Assembly (NCBI GenBank): GCA_007922225.1
Contig: ML679954.1
Location: forward strand, 25,503,003 to 25,567,002
DNA length: 64,000 nt
DNA from: Emydura subglobosa
Taxonomy: Eukaryota; Chordata; Testudines; Chelidae
Direction of reading: 5' to 3'
Made by a program: the position numbers and the translations under genes. A model generated the notes under the pieces. The model saw only the letters and a list, made by a program, of their open reading frames with translations, did no database searches and had not been told where the DNA came from. Shown here in pieces: positions 54,401-64,000 of this stretch. Every line of letters starts with the position of its first letter. The first letter of the stretch is position 1.

Positions 54401-57400
54401 ACCCATTTAAACATCTTACACATCTCTCACTAAAATTCCTGCCAGGAAATGATGCAGAAATAAAGAAGTTTTTAGCAATCTGTTTGAAATGTATTAAGGT
54501 AAGACTAGATTTGCAATATTCCTAATTAGGCCCTGATCCTCTAAACACTTAATGATGTGGAGTGGTTTTTTGTGGCTAATTTTAATTCATGTTGTGGCTT
54601 TGCATATAGTTATTTAGATATGTTATAATTAAATCAATACTCTCTCTAAGGATAAAAATACCATAGACCTATGTCTATTTAAAACTATATATGATTATCT
54701 GAATTGGCAGAAAATAGAGACTTTAGATGTGTGGTGAATGTGGCAATGCAATTGTTGAGTTAAATGAGCCTCTCACTATCGGTTGCCTCATGGCTTTGTG
54801 CTGACCGTCTGTCCAATACAAGACTGAAATACTGTAAAATTATGGGCTTTGATCCTGCTGTTGGATCTGTGCATGCATACCTTTGTGTAAATACAGAGCC
54901 TTCTTGAGTTCAGTGGGATTTCATTTGTTCTTTGTAGATTGGAAAGTGAAGTTGATGTATTTGGTAGCATATCAGGTTTAAATAATGTGGTGAAGTGAAC
55001 AATGATCTCAATCCTCAGCCTGCAGTCCACTTCTTACTAACTTCTTCGCATGTAATATTTGTCTCTTTCTATTTTAGTGCAATGTAATTGTAAACTGCCT
55101 CTTTAACATAATCTTTAACCTTTTCTTTTAGAAATAGTTTAACATCTTAACCCTTATCTAGATGTTAATGCAACTCCTTTTTAAACAATAGTCTTCCTGC
55201 AAAGATCCTATTTTCTTGGGGAAATTTTGGGGAAAACAAACTCAATTTTAGGGTTTGTGAAATATTATTATTCAGTATTTAGGCTGTTTTGAGAAGACTT
55301 TGCTACTAGCGTAACGGACATGTATTTTTGGACAATAGAATGTATTGCTGAAATAATGGAATACGATGCTAAATGTTTTTAAATTGAAAATAAGATTATA
55401 TTGATTTAAAATGTCAATTATACGTAGGAAGAAAAGTTGTTGTTGGAACAAAAGTTTAAAAAAACAGAAGATGACCTTACTAGACAGCTGAGCTACATAC
55501 AGCAGGTAACTGATGTTACGTCTTCCTGTCTTTGGCATAACAAGTGTTCAGTGTTTTGAGTTTTCTATAGCATACCACATGCAAAAATGTATTATAAATT
55601 GAGAATTTCAGTAGGGTCCAGTTTAGACCGCTTTGTAAAATACTGTCTTTTCTTGTTTCGTATCTAATCTTATATCTGTGCATTTATTTTGAATGTTGTG
55701 GCCTGTGGAGCATTTACTGCTGGTGGTCAGTAGAGGTCTGGGCATGCAGAAGGAGGTGAAGTGAAGTGCAAAAATAGCCAGCATGATGAACTGTTCTGAA
55801 GAAAGGTCAAAATATCACACTAAAAACACTTTACTTTTCCCTGTAAGCAATTGCCATTGGAACATTGTGATCAGAAATAAGTAGTTCATAAGACTTTCTA
55901 CATTGAAATGTGTGCCACACAATAAAGATAATTCAAAACCCCTTACTTTTGTATGATGTATGAAGCAAAGAAAAATAGGATTAAAATTGTGGGTGTGTAT
56001 GTTCTAAAATTCTATTTAAGATGGATGGTGGGTCCGGTAGTGGTTTCACTTCCATTTTAAAGAGGATGATAGCTGTGAGTTATACTGTAAAACTACACAG
56101 ACAGCACTTTGGCAGTTCTTGAGTTAAGGATAAAGAGCCTTTATATTCCGTTTTTTTTCTTCTTCTTCTGTGGGCTTGTCAGGCAGTTGACATTTTTAAA
56201 ACATATTATCTAATTCCTTTTTTTGTAATTTTTATAGACTTGGAACTGCTGTACACTTGTCATTGCAAATGTAAAAGAAAAATGCTACCAAGATGCTTTC
56301 CTATTGAAAAGATTGTATTTACAGTGCTATAGCATGGCTTTTGAGTGTGTTTACCCTTATTTTTACTTGATAGGAGAGACTACCATGTAGTGGTTAGAGC
56401 ATAAGATTGGGAATTATGATTCCTTTACCTACATTGTTAGATTACCCTCTAATTTCCATCTGCAAAACTGAGATATACATCATTGGGTAGTGTGAGGATT
56501 CCATTAATTTTCTGTAGAGCACTTTGAGCTCTGCAGATGAAAATCACAATATAGTGCAAAATATTATTCAGTATAATATATATTTTTCAAGATTCTTTAT
56601 GCTGTCTCAACCAACACAGAGCTTGTCAGAAAAGAGCCGGGAATTAGATAAGTTGAGAAGTGAATGGACATCACATACAACAACGCTAACAAATAAACAC
56701 GCTCAGGAATTGACAAATGAGAAAGAAAAAGCTCTCCAGGTATGAGAACCAAAAGAGAAACCAACAAATCATACACATTTAGTAGTTTTTTAGTTTAAGG
56801 TTAGGTTCACTGAAGCACTTCTTGCTTTGTTTTCCAATTTATCTTTTCATTATAGGTGCAGACTCAGAACCAACAACAACATGAACAACAGAAAAAGGAA
56901 TTGGAAAGTTTGCATCAGAGAAGTATCCAACAGCTTCAGAATCGACTATCAGAACTAGAGATTGCCAACAAGGATCTAACAGAAAGGAGATACAAAGGAG
57001 ATTCCACAATTAGAGAACTTAAAGCAAAACTTTCTGGGATAGAAGATGTATGGAATGTTCATTTGTATTTTCAAATCTATATTTTTATAGGGATAACACT
57101 GTCAATATACTCATACAATATACAGTGTGATCAGTTGAGACTACTGCAGATGTTCAGATAGTGGGAATACATACTTCAGGTTCTGAAGTCTTCATTTTCA
57201 CTAACTTTTTATATTTTCTTATTTATAACCCGGGTTAAGAGTTAGATATGCTTATTCAAACTTAAGTTAGTGCAGTGTTTGTTTTATTTAAACAATATTT
57301 CTTTCAAACATTTTAGGAGTGCCAGAGAGCAAAGCAAGAAGTGCTGTCATTGCGTCGGGAGAATACTACGCTGGATGCTGAATGCCATGAAAAAGAGAAA

Positions 57401-57511
57401 CACATTAATCAGCTACAAACACGAGTTGCTGTTTTGGAACAAGAGATCAAAGATAAAGACCAGCTAATTATTAGGACAAAAGAAGTATTAGATGCAACAC
57501 AAGAACAAAAG
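48086..57511 (+). CDS. SASS6: SASS6, centriolar assembly protein SAS-6, 5' part (coding exons 1-9)
   Basis: SAS-6 dimers oligomerise through the head domain into the nine-fold cartwheel that templates new centrioles. Exons: 48086-48153, 50794-50854, 52435-52514, 53606-53710, 54327-54498, 55428-55505, 56620-56739, 56856-57047, 57317-57511. They join in frame to 1071 nt, 357 residues of about 657 in human. Seen: the globular head to about residue 160 ([41 protein letters not shown]), then a long coiled coil ([46 protein letters not shown]). The first 12 residues differ from mammals. All acceptors are AG; the exon 9 donor is weak. The 3' half lies beyond the window. Confidence 0.96.
48810..48931. 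mobile_element. Short hAT-like element in SASS6 intron 1
   Basis: The left end CAGTGGTTTTAAACCTTTTT and the right end AGGTTGAAAACTACTG are inverted repeats of one another. The element is 122 bp. The 8-bp flanks do not match, so the target duplication has decayed or the ends are mis-set. Confidence 0.7.
50794..50854 (+). CDS. SASS6: SASS6 coding exon 2
   Basis: Encodes residues 23-43 ([20 protein letters not shown]), a head-domain strand pair. Confidence 0.95.
51583..51880. mobile_element. MITE, copy B, in SASS6 intron 2
   Basis: The left end GGCTATGTCTTCACTGACGG and the reverse complement of the right end (GGGCTTGTCCTCACTTACCT) form imperfect terminal inverted repeats. The interior (GCAAATTTGCTGCCGTC, AGTTGATGGGAG) matches copy A at 16127-16423 on the opposite strand. 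Confidence 0.75.
51900..51985 (-). mobile_element. hAT-like element end, SASS6 intron 2
   Basis: TTTGCAAATGAAAAAAGGTTGAGAACCACTGG is, in reverse, close to the left end of the element at 48810-48931. Only one end is clear. It directly follows MITE copy B, which suggests insertion of one next to or into the other. Confidence 0.5.
52435..52514 (+). CDS. SASS6: SASS6 coding exon 3
   Basis: Encodes residues 44-69 plus two bases of S70 ([20 protein letters not shown]). Confidence 0.96.
52679..52972. mobile_element. Tigger/pogo-like MITE with TA duplication, SASS6 intron 3
   Basis: The left end CAGTGGAATGTCAGAGTTAC and the right end TAAATCTGAGGTTCTACTG are inverted repeats. Both are flanked by TA (52677-52678, 52973-52974), the Tc1/mariner-superfamily target site. 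It is 294 bp with no transposase. Inner subterminal repeats (GTTCATAAATCTGA) occur near both ends. Confidence 0.8.
52978..53125 (-). mobile_element. MIR-type SINE in SASS6 intron 3
   Basis: Reverse-oriented MIR: AACTGAGGAATAGGGAGGTG, AAGTGACTTGTCCAAAGTCA, AAACCTGGTTTCCTG, CCCTATCCACTAGACCACAC. It begins a few bases after the Tigger-like element. Confidence 0.85.
53606..53710 (+). CDS. SASS6: SASS6 coding exon 4
   Basis: Encodes residues 70-104 plus two bases of R105 ([20 protein letters not shown]), the PISA-motif region of the head. Confidence 0.96.
54327..54498 (+). CDS. SASS6: SASS6 coding exon 5
   Basis: Encodes residues 105-162 ([40 protein letters not shown]), the end of the head domain. 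Confidence 0.97.
55428..55505 (+). CDS. SASS6: SASS6 coding exon 6
   Basis: Encodes residues 163-188 ([15 protein letters not shown]), start of the coiled coil. Conservation with mammals is low, but phase 0 at both ends and position fit. Confidence 0.88.
56375..56560 (+). mobile_element. MIR-type SINE in SASS6 intron 6
   Basis: Forward MIR: GTAGTGGTTAGAGCATAAGA (tRNA-like head), then TCTGCAAAACTGAGATATA, GTGTGAGGATT and GAGCACTTTGAGCTCTGCAG. It ends about 60 bp before exon 7. Confidence 0.75.
56620..56739 (+). CDS. SASS6: SASS6 coding exon 7
   Basis: Encodes residues 189-228 ([34 protein letters not shown]), coiled coil. A decayed MIR lies just upstream. Confidence 0.96.
56856..57047 (+). 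CDS. SASS6: SASS6 coding exon 8
   Basis: Encodes residues 229-292 ([45 protein letters not shown]), coiled coil. Confidence 0.97.
57317..57511 (+). CDS. SASS6: SASS6 coding exon 9
   Basis: Encodes residues 293-357 ([42 protein letters not shown]). The donor GTTCCG departs from consensus after +2, but the end after EQK matches the human exon boundary. Confidence 0.93.
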
Positions 57512-59776
57512 GTTCCGTTAGTTTCTAAATGCACTATTTCTAAAGTACTGTAGAATCATGCTTTAATTGTTATTCACAACTGGGCTATAGTGGATCAGCA
57601 GATTTTGTGAACTGGCAAGTAGATCTACCATGATTTAAAAAATTAAGGTTACAGCATTGCAAAATATATTTGACTCATTTTGACCAATGTAGTTTAGTTA
57701 ACAATTATAATACTTCATGGTCCAACAGTAAATGTACACTAATATATTTTGTAAAAGTAATAATCTCTTACTATTAGATCTTTGCTGACATATGAAACTG
57801 AGTTTTCTATGTTTAAAAACTGGATTAGTGATGTGAAAATTAGCGAGGTGGTTCTTCTAGTAGTGTCCTTATGTGTGCTCAACTTCAAGTGTGTATGTGC
57901 CCCATGAATCTTTTATTAGAGATTTTAGGTAGCAGGGCACATTTGGCCCACACGTGCTATTCTGCCTCATGCTCTGCACTGTGGTTATATAGAGCTGCAT
58001 GGGCAAACTGTTCCCTGTCCACCACCTTGGCCTGAGATGGAACTTCAGGAGTGTTTGAGTTGAGCTTACCTCAACTACGTTTTTTTTGTAGTTTTACTTA
58101 CGTAGCTAGTTGTACTGGTGGTGGTAGCAGTAGTAATTATTTTATTTTTGGTAAGGACTGTTTGCCTTTTAATTTTTATTTTTCCCCTGTGAGGAACACT
58201 AGGTTGCTGGGAGGGTGTGCCTAGCTCATCGGCTTTTAAATGCCTTTCATGCTGCGAGGCTACCCCGATGAATGATGGGCACTTCCAGTGCCTTGGGAAG
58301 TCACTCATCCATTCCTCCCCCTCCCCCCCAAATTAAAAATCAAATGTTAAAATCAAGAGCCAGAAAAAATCAGGAGATTAAATTGAGTCTTGTGATAGAG
58401 AGCTCCCTCTGTCCAGCTTGTGAACTAGGTCGGAAGACCCTGCCTCCATACACTGGTCTCCAAGCAAATTTGAGGTCCTCAACCACTTTGGCGTAACACT
58501 CCCTTACAGCTTCTAAGAGGAAAACTAAAAAATCCTCTCAAAAAGACTCTAGGAAACAGAGCTCAGATTCGCTAGGAAGGGAATCTGCTTCAAAGAAACA
58601 CTGGATGCCGATTGAGACAACTACTTCTGTGTCCATCAGTTCCCAACTCCAATACCCATGAGACTGCTGATTTCTCAAGTACTGTGAGCACCACTAAACC
58701 CAAAGAATCTAAGGGATCATTGGCACTGTCAGAAGATTGAGGTGACAAGGAGAAGACTATCTCTTCTAAGTTAGTACTTAAAAGATCCTTGTAGGATTAA
58801 CCAGGCTTGTGGTATCTTCTATTTCTGTACTGCAGAAGATCAGACTATCTAGTGGTCACTCTTTTTGTAGTGCATAAAGCCTACAGTACCATCATAATCA
58901 CCTCTGCTCAGGTTGCAGCATCAGTATCGATCACCGTGTCGGCACTGCAGGAGTTCAGATTTTCACAACACCTCACAGTTACAAAGATGCCCAACTCCCC
59001 TTTGATCGGCATCAAGGACTTCTGGGTCTCAAGATGTTCACCCAGTACCAACAGAGTCACCACCTTTTTCTACTGGTGCTCCACCTCTACAAAGTGATGA
59101 TGAGGGAATTCCTCACTCGTTTCTTAAATTTAGGTTCAGAGTTCCTCTCCTCACTCTGAGATTATTCTGGAGCCTGCTAGGGAGATGGAACATATTTGAG
59201 AAAGATATCCTTAAGTTCCATCTTAGTGGTATGAGCATTCGTGAATGCCTCCACATATACTGCATGGACACGCTCAATGGCTGTACCGGGATCTCTGAGG
59301 GCATACTGCCAATAATTCTCTAGGACCCCTCGCATCACTCATTGCCATGATAAGGGTAAACAGTCCCCTCCATCCTAGAAGGCCTTGAACCACAAGGAGA
59401 GACTTTCGAGGTGCAGGAGGCGAGAGCAGACAATGAGGTTATCCTGCTAAAAACATTTCTTCTCCATCATCCCAGGCTGATGATTTCAAACAGTTCCAGG
59501 ACTTCATTGAAAGAAGAGTGGTCTCCTTACAAATATCACTTGATGAGTTTAAGGAATCACAACATAAACTGCTAGATTATTCTGCATACAGCATCATTTG
59601 CCCAAATTGTAGTACCTATTAATGAGGCTCTGCTGCTCCTGCAAAAGTAATCTGGCATACCCCAGTGACAATACTACCTACTTGTAAAAGGGCTCCTAAG
59701 AAACATTAGATTCCATCTAAAGATTTGGAATTTTTCTCATCCCTCTCCCAACTCCCTAGTTGTTGAGGCTGTAAAT

Positions 59777-60119
59777 CAGGGGTGGGGAACCTTTTCCCTG
59801 CCAAGGGCCATTTTGACATGCCTACGGTCATTCGCGGGCCATGCCGAAAAGGGGCACTGCCCGCCGCCGCCGTGAAACCGCGCTGCCGCCGACTCCACCC
59901 CCGCTGCCAAAATGCTGCTGCCGTTTCCGCCTTTTCGGCGGCGCAGTTTTACAGTGTCCGCGGAGTGCTGTGGACCAGTGACCGCCTCCGAACTCCCCCG
60001 CCGCCGAAAATGAGCAGACGGCGGCGGGGTTTCGGCGGCAAGCTTTCGGCGGCGCGCACTTCCCGCCCGCCCGCGGGCCGGATTAAATTCTTTCGCGGGC
60101 CGGAGGTTCCCCACCCCTG
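59777..60119. mobile_element. GC-rich hAT-like MITE with perfect 8-bp target duplication
   Basis: The ends CAGGGGTGGGGAACCTTTTC and GGAGGTTCCCCACCCCTG are inverted repeats. Flanking 8-mers CTGTAAAT are identical (59769-59776 and 60120-60127). The element is 343 bp, strikingly GC- and CpG-rich (repeated CGGCGG/CCGCCG blocks) inside AT-rich DNA. It is inserted in the DIRS relic. Confidence 0.93.
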
Positions 60120-61836
60120 CTGTAAATAAACGTGGAAGCCAGCACAACGCTAAATCAATGCTATACTATAAAGATCAGAAGTGTCTTGATTTATTTGGTT
60201 GCAAATCATATTTGACTGTGACTCCATTATTTAAAATCTGCAAGTATCAGGCATTGATAGTGAAATATAATCACACCAGCTATAGAGTTCAATTTGTTTA
60301 TTGAGCATCTGCCACCAGAACAGAGGAACCAATTTCAGTCAATCATTACAAGAATCATTATATTCCCAGAACATCCTTGCAGGCCTCTCTGGATGCAGCT
60401 GACATAGCTGCTCACTCTGTTTGTTTCTACAGTGGTAGTCATGAGAAAGACCTCTTGGTTTCAGCTCTGAGTTTCAGAGCAAGGTCGAGGACCTTTCCTT
60501 TTGACGGTTTAAAAATGTTTGTAGAGAGTACCGACAAGTCTCTGCACACATTAAAAGACTCCAGGGCCAATATGCATTCCTTGGGAATTTACACAACCAC
60601 AAAATTTAGTAAGTCCCAGACAGTGCAGAGATCTTATCCTGTTCAGTTCTGCACCTACCAGGGGCCCTATGAACCTCAATGAAAGAGACAGACGTTCCAG
60701 AAAGAGAGACCCTCTGCAGCACAGGCATCAACCTTGCAAGACTCATCACCAAAAAAACCCAATTTTGATAAGGTGGTTGAGGTTCTGAGTTACCTCTCCT
60801 TCTTCTTACCAGCTGCAATGGTTCATATGGCTTCTTCACTTTGGGGACTGCCTTTTTCACTTCCAACAAGCTTGGGAGGGAGTGTATCATTCAGACGAGT
60901 GGGTTTTAGAGATCATATCAGCAGGATACTCCATCCTCTTTACTTCCCTTCCCTTCCCCATCCCTTTTCAGGGACCCCTCTCACAAGCATCTCTAAAATA
61001 GGAAATAAACTTCCATCTGAACTTGGGTGCTGTATAACTTTTGTATGAGAGAGAGGGAAGGGGTTTTATTCCAGGTACTCACTGGTTCCAAAAAAGAGAG
61101 GCAGGTGGAGACTCATTCTAGATCTAAGGCTTCTCAATAAGTTTGTGAGGATACAGAAATTCAAAATGGTAATACTTGCAGCAATAATACTGTCATTGGA
61201 CCTGGGGAATAGGTCAAGGGATGAGAACCAATCAGGTGCATATTTCCATATAATGATTCACCCTTCCCTCAGAAGGGTCAAAACCATTTTCAATAAAGAG
61301 TGCTTCCATTTGGTTTCTCTTCTGCTTCCAGAGTGCTTTGAAGGTTCTGTTAGTGATGGCGGCTTTGCAGAATAGAAATCCTAATATTCCCATATCTTGA
61401 CAATTGGCTGCTAAAGGGACACACCTACAGAGAAACCTCGGTGGCTATGCAAAAGGCCATAGCATTGTTTTTTGGCTTGGGACTGCACTTAGATGTTCAG
61501 AAGTTTACCTTGACACAGACTAGAGTTCATAGGAGCTTATCTCCGTGCATTAGCAGCTGACGCCTACCTCCCAATGCACAGGTTTACAACCCTACCTAAT
61601 TCAGTCTCCAGACACTGGTCAAAAACTGTCTTCAGTTGGAGCATATGGAACTTTTATGATAAGCTATGCAAGATTACACATGTGTTGCCTCTGTGAGTGG
61701 CACAGAACTGTCTATTCACTGAGAAAACACAGCTTGAACGAGCTATTCTTGGTTCCTACTATTGTGAAGAAGACCCTTGACTAGTGGAAAGACCCTCACA
61801 ACATTTGTTTAGAAGTCCCCTTTGCTCAACCATCTC

Positions 61837-61968
61837 ATAAGAACAGCCATTCTGGGTCAGACCAATGGTCCATCTAGCCCATTTTCCCGTCTTCCGAGAG
61901 TGGCCAATGCCAGGTGCTTCAGAGAGAATGAATAGAACTGGTAGTCCTCTCCAACAGCCATAATTAGA
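61837..61968. mobile_element. Short interspersed repeat inserted in the DIRS relic
   Basis: Reads CATAAGAACAGCCATTCTGG, then GTCAGACCAATGGTCCATCT and GTGGCCAATGCCAGGTGCTT, an abundant reptile and bird repeat as I recall. It interrupts the DIRS reading between WKDPHN-like sequence and the RNase H start, so it is younger than the DIRS insertion. Confidence 0.65.
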
Positions 61969-63133
61969 ACAGGTGCATCCCTTTGGGATGGGGAGTACAT
62001 CTCCACGCTAACTGCTCAGGGCACATCAACACTACACATCAAATTACTGGTGTTCAGGACATTCATGAATGCTTGTCTCCATTTTATGCCATTGATCTGG
62101 GCAAATATGTGAAGATCATGATAACCAATACATGGTGCATGTTTTATGTCCACCATCAAGGGACAGTGAGATCACCATCCCTCTGCGCCGAGGCAGTGAG
62201 ACTCTGAAATTGGTGTGTATGAAGTCACATCAGTATTTCAACAGCTTACCATCCTGGCATTTGAAACATCACCATGGATACCTCCAGCGGATGCTTCTGT
62301 CAGGATCATGAATGGGGGATTGTACTCCACTGCATATTTCAGTGTTTGGGCATCCCATAGGTAGACCTGTTTGTTATGGCCAGAAACAAGAAGTGCTTTC
62401 AATTCTACTTGGGGGATGGACGGATTCCACTTGGGCCACCATTCCTTGGGAGAAGTCTTTCTCCTTTGCAGGATGTCGGGTCTGTTGTATGTGTTTTCTC
62501 CAACTCCTCTAATATCCAAGCCATTGAACAAGATAAGTAAAGGCAAGGCCAGAGTTATTCTGGTGGTTCTAATGTGGCCAAGTCAGACATGGTTTCCTTA
62601 CCTCATCCAGTTGGCTGCTTGTCAACCAGTCACTCTCCAGACCATTCCTCATCTTCTGTCTCAGGATGTCAGTCAAATTCTTCACCCCAACCTTGGGGCT
62701 TTTCACCTCAAAGCATGGCTGATTGCTGATTCACAGGGTTAGAAATGACCTATTCTGAGGAAGTGAGAAGAGTAATGTTACATAATGAGGAGCAGTCTAC
62801 GTGTAATACTTACCTACAAAAATAGATGAGATTCAGCCACGGATGTGACTTAAGACACTATTCATCTGCGTCCTCTTTGCTGTCAGATATACTAGATTAC
62901 ATTCTAGAACTGAAGACAGGTTTGTTTTTAAGTTCCCTTAGGGTACACTGGGTAGCTATTATGGATTCCATTTCCTGGTGGAGGGCTTTTCAGTGTACAC
63001 ACATCTGATGATTGTAAGGTTTCTCAAGGGGTTAGGGAATCTCTTTCCATGACTCCAACTGTCCTGCCCCAGTTTGGGACCTCAGCTTAGTTTTAATTGC
63101 TTTACAAGACTTCCCTTTGAGCCAATGGCAATC

Positions 63134-64000
63134 TAGTGAGGGATAATGTGGAAGAAGCTGAAGTACTCAATGCTTTTTTTACCTTGGTCTTCACAGACAA
63201 GGTCCGCTTCCAGACTACTGCACTGTGCAGCACAGTATGGGAAGGAGGTGAGCAGCCGTCAGTGGTGAAAGAACACGTTCAGGACTATTTAGAAAAGCTG
63301 GACATGCACAATTCCATGGGGTTGGATGCAATGCATCCGAGGGTACTGAGGGAGTTGGCATATGTGATTGCAGAGCCATTGGCCATTACCTTTGAAAACT
63401 TGTGGTGGTCGGGGGAGGTCCCAGATGATTGGAAAAAGGCAAATATAGTGCCCATCTTTAAAAAAGGGAAGGAGGAGGATCCGGGGAACTACAGACCAGT
63501 CAGCGTCACCTCAGTCCCCAGAAAAATCTTGGATCAGGTCCTCAAGGAATCCATTTTGAAGCACTTGGAGAAGAGAAAGATAATCAGGAACAGTCAGCAT
63601 GGATTCATCAAGGGCAAGTCATGCATGACCAACCTGATTGCCTTCTGTGATGAGATGACTGGCTCTGTGGATGTGGGGAAGGCGGTGGATGTGATATACC
63701 TTGAATTTAGCAAAGCTTTTGATACAGTCTCCCACAGTATTCTTGTCAGCAAGCTAAAGAATTGTCTAAAGCTAAAGCTTGTCAGCAAGCTAAAGAAGCT
63801 AATGGATTGGATGAATGGACTATAATGTGGATAGAAAGCTGGCTGGATTGTCATGCTTAATGGGTAGTGATCAACGGCTCAATGTCTAGTTGGCAGCCGG
63901 TATCAAGTTGAGTATCCCAAGGGTCGGTCCTCAGACCATTTTTGTTCAACATCTTCATTACTGATCTGGATGATGGGGTGGATTGCACCCTCAGCAAGTT
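63134..64000 (+). mobile_element. CR1 LINE, partial ORF2 reverse transcriptase (pseudogene, runs off window)
   Basis: An open frame at 63136-63825 gives 229 residues of CR1 reverse transcriptase: WKKANIVPIFKKG, DPGNYRPVSVTSV, QHGFIKGKSC, then VIYLEFSKAFDTVSH. The catalytic Asp of the motif LDFSKAFD is replaced by Glu (codon 63703-63705). A 36-bp tandem duplication (63742-63760 repeated at 63778-63796) shifts the frame. Beyond it, matches to SWQPVSSGVPQG and INDLDDGV-like sequence continue in broken frames to 64000. It is 5'-truncated, starting within the RT-proximal part. Confidence 0.9.

Larger units (their letters stand above)
57845..63132 (+). mobile_element. Degenerate DIRS-type (tyrosine recombinase) retrotransposon
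   Basis: DIRS elements carry reverse transcriptase, RNase H and a tyrosine recombinase instead of an integrase. Decayed translations on the plus strand run in that order. RT pieces lie at about 61060-61650 (LPFGFSSASRVL-like, then FPYLDNWLLKG at the catalytic YLDD position, with Asn for the second Asp). RNase H pieces lie at about 61980-62220 (WGVHLH, then MFYVHHQG, LCAEAVRL), then LISKPLNKI and QTWFPYLIQLA to about 62700. A recombinase N-terminal part lies at about 62826-63130 (ILDYILELKTGL, then RFLKG and PFEPMA in other frames). There are many stops and frameshifts. The left limit rests on a recalled 5' sequence (GAGGTGGTTCTTCT). Confidence 0.7.
57512..64000 (+). other. SASS6 intron 9 (partial)
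   Basis: No SASS6 exon was found after 57511. The next exon should start with a VVLEEN-like sequence. The interval is almost entirely transposon-derived from 57845 onward. Confidence 0.7.

Noticed and set aside
59776..60147. Open frames of 115 and 123 codons on opposite strands, Arg/Ala/Pro-rich.
   Set aside because: They are translations of the GC-rich MITE at 59777-60119.

Overview
This is vertebrate nuclear DNA, most likely from a turtle or a related reptile. It has exon-intron genes with consensus splice sites, CpG-island promoters, CR1 LINE copies including 3' ends, a degenerate DIRS-type tyrosine-recombinase retrotransposon, hAT-like and Tigger-like non-autonomous DNA transposons, and MIR-type SINEs. 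Four orthologous genes were read exon by exon from conserved protein sequence compared from memory. Their order (RTCA, DBT, LRRC39, TRMT13, SASS6) matches the amniote block around human 1p21.2. No tRNA, rRNA, CRISPR or prokaryotic feature was seen.

Layout. 1-3774: 5' part of RTCA on the minus strand (coding exons 1-3; the rest lies left of the window) with a CpG-island promoter to about 4300. 4300-6167: intergenic, ending in a second CpG island with two inverted CCAAT boxes. 6168-22104: DBT on the plus strand, 11 coding exons, 493 codons. 22611-28150: intergenic. 28232-37802: LRRC39, plus strand, 8 coding exons, 339 codons. 38123-48036: TRMT13, minus strand, 11 coding exons, 483 codons, tail to tail with LRRC39 (320 bp apart). 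48086 onward: SASS6, plus strand, first 9 coding exons (357 codons); it runs off the right edge. From about 57845 the last SASS6 intron is filled by a decayed DIRS element, itself invaded by a GC-rich hAT-like MITE and a short interspersed repeat, and ending where a CR1 LINE begins.

Roles. DBT (E2 of the branched-chain 2-oxoacid dehydrogenase), RTCA (RNA 3'-phosphate cyclase), TRMT13 (tRNA 2'-O-methyltransferase), SASS6 (centriole cartwheel) and LRRC39 (muscle leucine-rich-repeat protein) do not form one pathway. They are linked by shared promoters: RTCA/DBT are head to head about 2.4 kb apart, and TRMT13/SASS6 share a bidirectional promoter with only 49 bp between start codons.

I found no credible new multi-gene system. 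The most interesting non-genic items are the 49-bp TRMT13/SASS6 promoter with a consensus E2F site, a 44-bp tandem array in DBT intron 1 whose units lose CpG with distance from the promoter, the nested transposons in SASS6 intron 9, and several foldback repeat families. Transcript ends and untranslated exons are mostly not determinable from sequence alone.
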